Part shown: positions 62,966 through 64,000 of the stretch, one piece after another
Layout of the letters: each line of letters starts with the position of its first letter
How positions within the stretch are numbered: the stretch's first letter is position 1
Translations under genes and position numbers: made by a program
Source of the DNA: Aequorivita iocasae
GTDB lineage: Bacteria > Bacteroidota > Bacteroidia > Flavobacteriales > Flavobacteriaceae
Length of the DNA: 64,000 nt
Reading direction: 5' to 3'
Assembly (NCBI RefSeq): GCF_016757735.1
Contig: NZ_CP068439.1
Location: forward strand, 2,878,001-2,942,000
Notes under the pieces: model-generated
The model's database searches: none
What the model was told of the DNA's origin: nothing
The model's input: only the letters and a program-made list of their open reading frames with translations

Positions 62966-64000
62966 AGATACTACTGAAATCAGCAACCATAGTAGATGCT
63001 TCCAGCAAGCATCATTTAAAGAACCGGGATGTTTTGATAGAAAATGGTAAAATTTCAAAAATTGCGGCAACAATTCCTTCTTCCGAAAAAGTAAAAGAGG
63101 TTTCTTTAAAAAACCTGCACATTTCCCCAGGTTGGTTTGATAGCAGTGTTTCCTTTGGCGAACCCGGTTTTGAAGAACGGGAAACTATCGAAAACGGTTT
63201 AAAAACAGCAGCTTATAGCGGATTTACAAGTGTTGCCGTAAATGCCAACAGCTTTCCGGTTACGGACAGCAAAGGGCATATAAAATTTCTGAAAAGTAAA
63301 GCCGAAGGAAATGCCGTGAGCCTCTACCCTATTGGCGCACTAACTGTGGGCAGCAAAGGAACAGATCTTGCCGAATTGTACGATATGCAGAGCGAAGGCG
63401 CTGTTTCCTTTTACGATTATAAAAACCCCATTGCTAATGCAAACTTGCTAAAAATAGCGCTGCAATACACACAGAACTTTGATGGCTTGGTACAATCGTT
63501 CCCTTTTGAAAAATCTGTGGCGCGAAACGGAATGGTGAACGAAGAGGTAAACAGTACCCGATTGGGCTTAAAGGGGATTCCCGCCCTTTCGGAAGAACTA
63601 CAAATAATTAGAGATTTATATATTTTGGAATATACCGGCGGCAAGCTTCACATCCCGACCATTTCCACAAAAAAATCAGTGGAATTGATCAAGGACGCCA
63701 AAAAGAAAGGGCTGAATGTAACGTGTAGCGTTTCCATTTTCAACCTTATTTTAACAGATGATGTTTTGGAAGAATTTGACACTAACTATAAATTGCTTCC
63801 GCCCTTGCGCACCAAAGAAGATACAAAAGCATTATTAAAAGGACTGAAAGACGGTACCATTGACGGCATTACCAGCGACCACAATCCAATAGATGTTGAG
63901 CACAAAAAAACCGAGTTTGACCACGCGCATTTCGGAAGTATTGGTCTGGAAGGCTGTTTTGGCGCGCTCAATATGGTTTTGGGAATTGAGGAATCTGTTA
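62962..64000 (+). CDS. pyrC: dihydroorotase-like protein without metal ligands, 3' end outside the window
   Basis: The first 346 codons of a dihydroorotase/amidohydrolase-family protein. Overall wording follows the multifunctional-complex-type DHOase, but active-site residues are lost: the usual DVHVHxREPG is DSSVSFGEPG (both His and Arg gone), the carbamoyl-binding PNTxP is ANSFP, and the HH before LLLTDE is FN in SIFNLILTDD. The Asp of TSDHNPID remains. It is likely a non-catalytic homologue, comparable to PyrC' of pseudomonads, which supports ATCase assembly. It is coupled to the BatA-domain gene by the four-base overlap ATGA. Confidence 0.85.
   Translation, partial: MKILLKSATIVDASSKHHLKNRDVLIENGKISKIAATIPSSEKVKEVSLKNLHISPGWFDSSVSFGEPGFEERETIENGLKTAAYSGFTSVAVNANSFPVTDSKGHIKFLKSKAEGNAVSLYPIGALTVGSKGTDLAELYDMQSEGAVSFYDYKNPIANANLLKIALQYTQNFDGLVQSFPFEKSVARNGMVNEEVNSTRLGLKGIPALSEELQIIRDLYILEYTGGKLHIPTISTKKSVELIKDAKKKGLNVTCSVSIFNLILTDDVLEEFDTNYKLLPPLRTKEDTKALLKGLKDGTIDGITSDHNPIDVEHKKTEFDHAHFGSIGLEGCFGALNMVLGIEESV

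Noticed and set aside
1-64000. Prophage, transposon, CRISPR array or tRNA genes
   Set aside because: No transposase, integrase, phage structural gene, regularly spaced direct repeat or cloverleaf was recognised on either strand.

Overview
The window is a chromosomal segment from a member of the Flavobacteriaceae (phylum Bacteroidota). The evidence is the low-GC, tightly packed coding, several promoters that fit the Bacteroidota pattern (TTG, 16-20 bases, TAnnTTTG) instead of E. coli -35/-10 boxes, lipoproteins with Asp-rich sorting signals after the lipid cysteine, a DnaX without zinc finger, a YbdG-type MscS channel, and many families typical of this group (DUF6090, DUF6146, DUF6787, DUF3822, BatA-domain protein, TIGR02757). 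The genus cannot be fixed from sequence inspection alone. I see no prophage, insertion sequence, CRISPR array, tRNA or rRNA. The one clear structural RNA gene is RNase P RNA (rnpB).

Layout. 0-5.5 kb: the start of an SDR dehydrogenase, a VanX-like D,D-dipeptidase, two MscS-type channels around a DUF3817 protein, an exonuclease/endonuclease/phosphatase-family protein and a DUF72 protein. 5.5-10.9 kb: two secreted proteins (LolA-like and a large Asp-box beta-propeller protein) and a succinate-semialdehyde dehydrogenase. 11-15 kb: gcvT, glutaminase, a degenerate SDR, pterin dehydratase and a YebC regulator. 15-20.7 kb, minus strand: a surface lipoprotein, then an apparent operon of RecD-like helicase, DUF4126 protein, a KdsB-KdnB fusion and a lysophospholipid acyltransferase. 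20.8-26 kb: an inner-membrane anchored protein, DUF3822, rsmD, a small protein, rnpB on the other strand, dnaX and miaE. 26-28.8 kb: CPBP protease, DUF6090 protein and small or secreted unknowns. 28.9-38 kb, minus strand: ppx, ppk1 and sixA (polyphosphate), pdxH, rnz, a STAS-like small protein, pyrB, pyrR and rpsA. 38.7-43.4 kb: parC and parE. 43.7-46 kb: cbpA-cbpM and a PAP2 phosphatase. 46-49.2 kb: ychF and three small related secreted proteins. 49.3-54.3 kb: ferredoxin divergent from a LuxC-type reductase, serC, serA, DUF937, DUF6146 and DUF6787. 54.3-64 kb: a His/Cys-rich small protein with a TonB receptor, folE, lolD, TIGR02757, a GAF histidine kinase, a BatA-domain protein and a dihydroorotase-like protein that has lost its metal ligands and runs off the end.

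How the genes work together. Most of the window is housekeeping: replication and topology (dnaX, parC, parE), RNA processing and modification (rnpB, rnz, miaE, rsmD), translation (rpsA, ychF), pyrimidine, serine, folate/pterin, B6 and polyphosphate metabolism, and envelope maintenance. The most unusual points are: (1) a single polypeptide joining CMP-Kdo synthetase (KdsB) to a KdnB-like Kdo 8-oxidase, which predicts 8-amino-Kdo in the lipopolysaccharide; (2) a catalytically dead dihydroorotase; (3) three neighbouring secreted proteins sharing an unnamed N-terminal motif; (4) a small metal-ligand-rich secreted protein in front of a TonB receptor of the metal-uptake type; and (5) several long intergenic palindromes that look like dispersed repeats.
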